Notes under the pieces: generated by a model
Database searches by the model: none
What the model was told of the DNA's origin: nothing
What the model saw: only the letters and a program-made list of their open reading frames with translations
Translations under genes and position numbers: made by a program
DNA from: Ashinkailepas kermadecensis
Taxonomy: Eukaryota > Arthropoda > Thecostraca > Neolepadidae
DNA length: 64,000 nucleotides
Reading direction: 5' to 3'
Assembly (NCBI GenBank): GCA_034440615.1
Contig: JAOTOM010001535.1
Span: 1 to 64,000 of the forward strand
Shown: positions 61,171 to 64,000 of the stretch, piece after piece
How the letters are laid out: the number at the start of each line of letters is the position of its first letter
Numbering within the stretch: the first letter of the stretch is position 1

Positions 61171-61375
61171 CCACCCTCGACAGGTACAGGTGGTAGCACA
61201 TGTGCCACCCTCGACAGGTACAGGTAGTATCACAGGTGCCACCCTCGACAGGTACAGGTGGTAGCAGATGTGCCACCCTCGACAGGTACAGGTAGTAGCG
61301 CAGGTGCCACCCTCGACAGGTACAGGTAGTAACAAAGGTGCCACCCTCGACAGGTACAGGTAGCGCTGAGTGCAG
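61165..61375 (+). repeat. 34-bp minisatellite, 6-7 copies
   Basis: CCACCCTCGACAGGTACAGG begins at 61171, 61205, 61239, 61273, 61307 and 61341, always 34 bp apart, followed by TGGTAGCACAGGTG variants. Confidence 0.97.
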
Positions 61376-61945
61376 GTGTCATCCTCAACATAATTAGGGG
61401 TAGGCTTACGAGCAGGGGAGGGGTAAGCTTAGCAGTAGGTGTAGGAGGTAGGCATAGGTTCATTAGTTTGTACAGCGGTTAGGTTAGGCTTGATTAGGTT
61501 GTTTGTTATCTGCATGGCAGTTGTGCAGGGGGTGACGACCTGCCAAGGGTGATGCCTGCACTATGATACCGGCTACCTACATACAGCTATTATAGGCTTT
61601 CTATAAGCCTTCTCAATCTGAATTTTAATTCATTTTCTGGTGCAGAGGACACAAAGTTTACCCGTGGGGTACACCAATATATCAAGGTTGAGGAGGGTGT
61701 GCAGCATACGAGTATACCCAATACTGGTGCAGTGATGTGCTGAAAATCATCCTTCTTCTGTGTACAGTGGCATGCCAAAAACATATTGCTGCTGGCAAGG
61801 CCCGTGCACACTGCCAAATGCACTAGCATACTGTGCGTGCTGGCACATGGCTGGCGCACAAGATGCAAACATCTCACTGAAGCCTGCACAACGTTGGACA
61901 CACTCAGATTTGTCAGACGATGGCGGGCGTGTTGTCGGCGAGCCG
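61376..61945. other. No supported gene
   Basis: Unique sequence; nothing recognisable. Confidence 0.45.
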
Positions 61946-62312
61946 GAGCCGTCGGTGGACGGGTAAGGGTTGCCACTCTGCCGACACTAGCCGACGCCGG
62001 CCGACATGCCGTCGGTGGACGGGTAAGGGTTGCCACTCTGCCGACACTAGCCGACGCCTGCCGACATGCCGTCGGTGGACGGGTAAGGGTTGTCACTCTG
62101 CCGACACTAGCCGACGCCGGCCGACATGCTGTCGGTGGACGGGTAAGGGTTGCCACTCTGCCGACACTAGCCGACGCCGGTCGACATGCCGTCGGTGGAC
62201 GGGTAAGGGTTGCCACTCTGCCGACACTAGCCGACGCCGGCCGACATGCCGTCGGTGGACGGGAAAGGGTTGCCACTCTGCCGACACTAGCCGACGCCGG
62301 CCGACATGCCGC
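61946..62312 (+). repeat. 60-bp minisatellite, 6 copies
   Basis: GTCGGTGGACGGGTAAGGGT begins at 61951, 62011, 62071, 62131, 62191 and 62251: an exact 60-bp period with only scattered single-base changes. The rest of each unit reads TGCCACTCTGCCGACACTAG then CCGACGCCGGCCGACATGCC. The period is a multiple of three, so frames stay open on both strands (20-residue repeats such as TRPPTACRPASASVGRVATL). Confidence 0.98.
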
Positions 62313-63162
62313 TGTGGGCCGTCACACACAGCGTCCTCGTCACATTGTGAGGCAGCGCCGCTATGAGCCGTTGCTGTTTGTGCTGCGGTGCATTCTCGAC
62401 GTGGAGGGCGTGACGTCAGTCCGCGTGGTGGTCCGCAAAAGGCTCGCGCTTCTCAGTGTGTCGGGCAGGATGCGTTCCCCGACCCTCGTCCCCCCGTCCG
62501 TCCGTCCGGGGTATCTGATCAGTGTCTGACATGCAGATCCTGTTTGCAATAAAGTGGCCACTTTCATGAACACACTATTTGAAATTTTCCTTTCCAAGGA
62601 TGAGGTCTGTTCAAATGCATCGTCACTGAGCTCATCGCCCGGAAATCGCGGTGTAAAAGAACGATGACTTTTCTGGACCGGACCAGGCACATTTCGAAAT
62701 GTGTAGGACAAATTCCAGCCTCTGGTAACTGTTAATTGCTGCACCAAAGGCTACGAAGGGACGTGGTGATGTGAGGCGTCGCACATTGCACGACGGTCTG
62801 CTGGTATTCCGGTGCTGAGAGGTGGTACCCGATGAGGGTTGGATTTATGTTGTGGAATCCTGGATTAGGATAGGAAAATTTGGTGCATTCCAGGTCGAAG
62901 AGGATGAATTTCTGTCAGTTTCTGACTCCCGGTTTGTTATTCCTTCTCATGCTTCTTGGCTAGTGTTGGGCGTGTTTACGAAACAGGATGAGTTTGCATG
63001 ATTTTTAGGCAACTCAATTCAGCTATTGGCAAACAAGGCATAGTTAATATCCCGGAGAGGATATTCTCAATGACAAACACCCAGGATAAGGCCAAGTTTT
63101 CAAATCTCTACTCGGTTTGCACCTACTTCCAGCATCTTCGCCAAACCTGCCATTACCGCCCG
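62313..63162. other. No supported gene
   Basis: Unique sequence with a TGACGTCA octamer at 62411-62418; nothing coding is recognised. Confidence 0.45.
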
Positions 63163-63203
63163 ACTGCCCGACTGCCCGACTGCCCGACTGCCCGACTGCC
63201 CGC
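63163..63203 (+). repeat. CCCGACTG octamer repeat
   Basis: Five consecutive CCCGACTG units followed by CCCGCTGCCGCCGC. Confidence 0.95.
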
Positions 63204-63597
63204 TGCCGCCGCAAACTCCTGTGCAATGCAATGCCAGACACAACATCGTCCATCGTCATCATCTCCAGCAAATAACCTTGCCGTCATCAATGACTGAAGT
63301 GTAGGCCGGACATTTGAAAATAGCATATGTCTAGTCTAGAAAAACCTTATGGCACCCTTGCACTGTCGTTTCCACGAGATGTGAGACCAGTCCGGGTGTT
63401 TTAAGATATATCTGGTACCTTTTAGGAGAAAGCGCTCGCACGGTGCCCTTCAGGATTTGATGGAAATTCTGCGAGATCCCATGAAGTGTTCCCCGAGAAG
63501 CACAAGGCGTCCCGAGACTATTCAAGAGCCTCGGATCAGGAAATCAGGCAATGGTAAAGAGGTTACACAAAAACTGTACAAATATGCACTCACATGC

Positions 63598-63640
63598 GTG
63601 TGCGTGTGTGTGTGTGTTTGTTTGTGTATGAGTTCGTGTA
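63598..63640. repeat. TG-rich microsatellite
   Basis: GTGTGCGTGTGTGTGTGTGT followed by TTGTTTGTGTATG variants. Confidence 0.9.
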
Positions 63641-64000
63641 TGTGTTTGCGTCCTTTTGAAAGCTTGTGGTGTTAGGCAGAGCTTCATCTGACAATTACGT
63701 GCCTGATTTCCTCGCATGATCTCATTTCATCTCCGAATAATTCATTTTTATTTGTTCTGAATTAGCTTTTGATGAGCAACCTTCGCAGTCGCCTGTCCGT
63801 GCGTCATTCAAACCGCATGAAACGATCAACTTGCGGTATCCAAGGCTAAAATTGAAGTTATAAATCACCGCGATAAATCACTCCAGAAGACTCCAAGTCA
63901 AAACGCTTACATAGACTGAGTCATCCGAGATCAAGTGGCCCAGTGGCCCTGGATGGTCATGAAAAGGTCAAATATACAAATCGTTCGTTGTTAACACCAT
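63641..64000. other. No supported gene
   Basis: Unique sequence to the window edge; nothing recognisable. Confidence 0.45.

Overview
This window looks like nuclear DNA of an invertebrate animal. No host protein-coding gene can be demonstrated. The open frames are short, and the long ones lie over tandem repeats. There is no operon structure, and the recognisable proteins are decayed animal transposable-element products: a mariner transposase, two kinds of non-LTR retrotransposon, and a multi-copy gene family with a tyrosine-recombinase-like C-terminus. The mix of a mariner with GGGGTGCTGAAAAGTT-type ends, a LINE with an RNase H/zinc-knuckle tail and tRNA-derived SINE-like units would fit an arthropod or another marine or terrestrial invertebrate. 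The species cannot be fixed from the sequence alone.

Layout. 1-5.4 kb is unique sequence with a GC-rich patch ending in two back-to-back palindromes (4485-4596). 5.39-6.36 kb is a CTCTCTTG/CT microsatellite. 7.1-8.1 kb carries a dispersed repeat that recurs at 25.2 kb. 8.5-9.4 kb is a 78-bp minisatellite running directly into a decayed recombinase-like gene (9.37-10.95 kb). 11-26.9 kb is mostly unique sequence with a few minisatellites, a pair of diverged dispersed repeats and an inverted pair of TGACGTCA sites. 26.957-27.704 kb is a complete-ended, internally deleted mariner with TA target duplications. 29.8-34.5 kb is a cluster of low-complexity DNA: a 149-bp duplication, a TA tract, 39-bp and two 38-bp minisatellites, then about 0.84 kb of A/C/G homopolymer runs that are probably sequencing artefact. 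37.6 and 38.4 kb hold tRNA-like SINE heads. 41.3-43.96 kb is a 2.65-kb, extremely degenerate tandem array. 46-47.3 kb has a 57-bp minisatellite and a LINE 3' end with an RNase H-type tail.

48.25-54.5 kb is a striking CpG desert with two LINE relics inside it. It ends sharply at about 54.5 kb, next to a CpG-normal stretch with a splice-donor-like site and two TGACGTCA sites. This could be the promoter and first exon of a minus-strand gene whose methylated body is the desert, but that is inference. 57.9-62.3 kb holds four more minisatellites (46, 10, 34 and 60 bp units) and a textbook 5'-truncated LINE insertion with a perfect 10-bp target duplication (59.27-59.70 kb).

The main biology on view is repeat birth and decay: at least eleven unrelated minisatellites in 64 kb, several transposon fossils and compositional domains. 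I did not find a convincing novel defence, metabolic or regulatory gene system.
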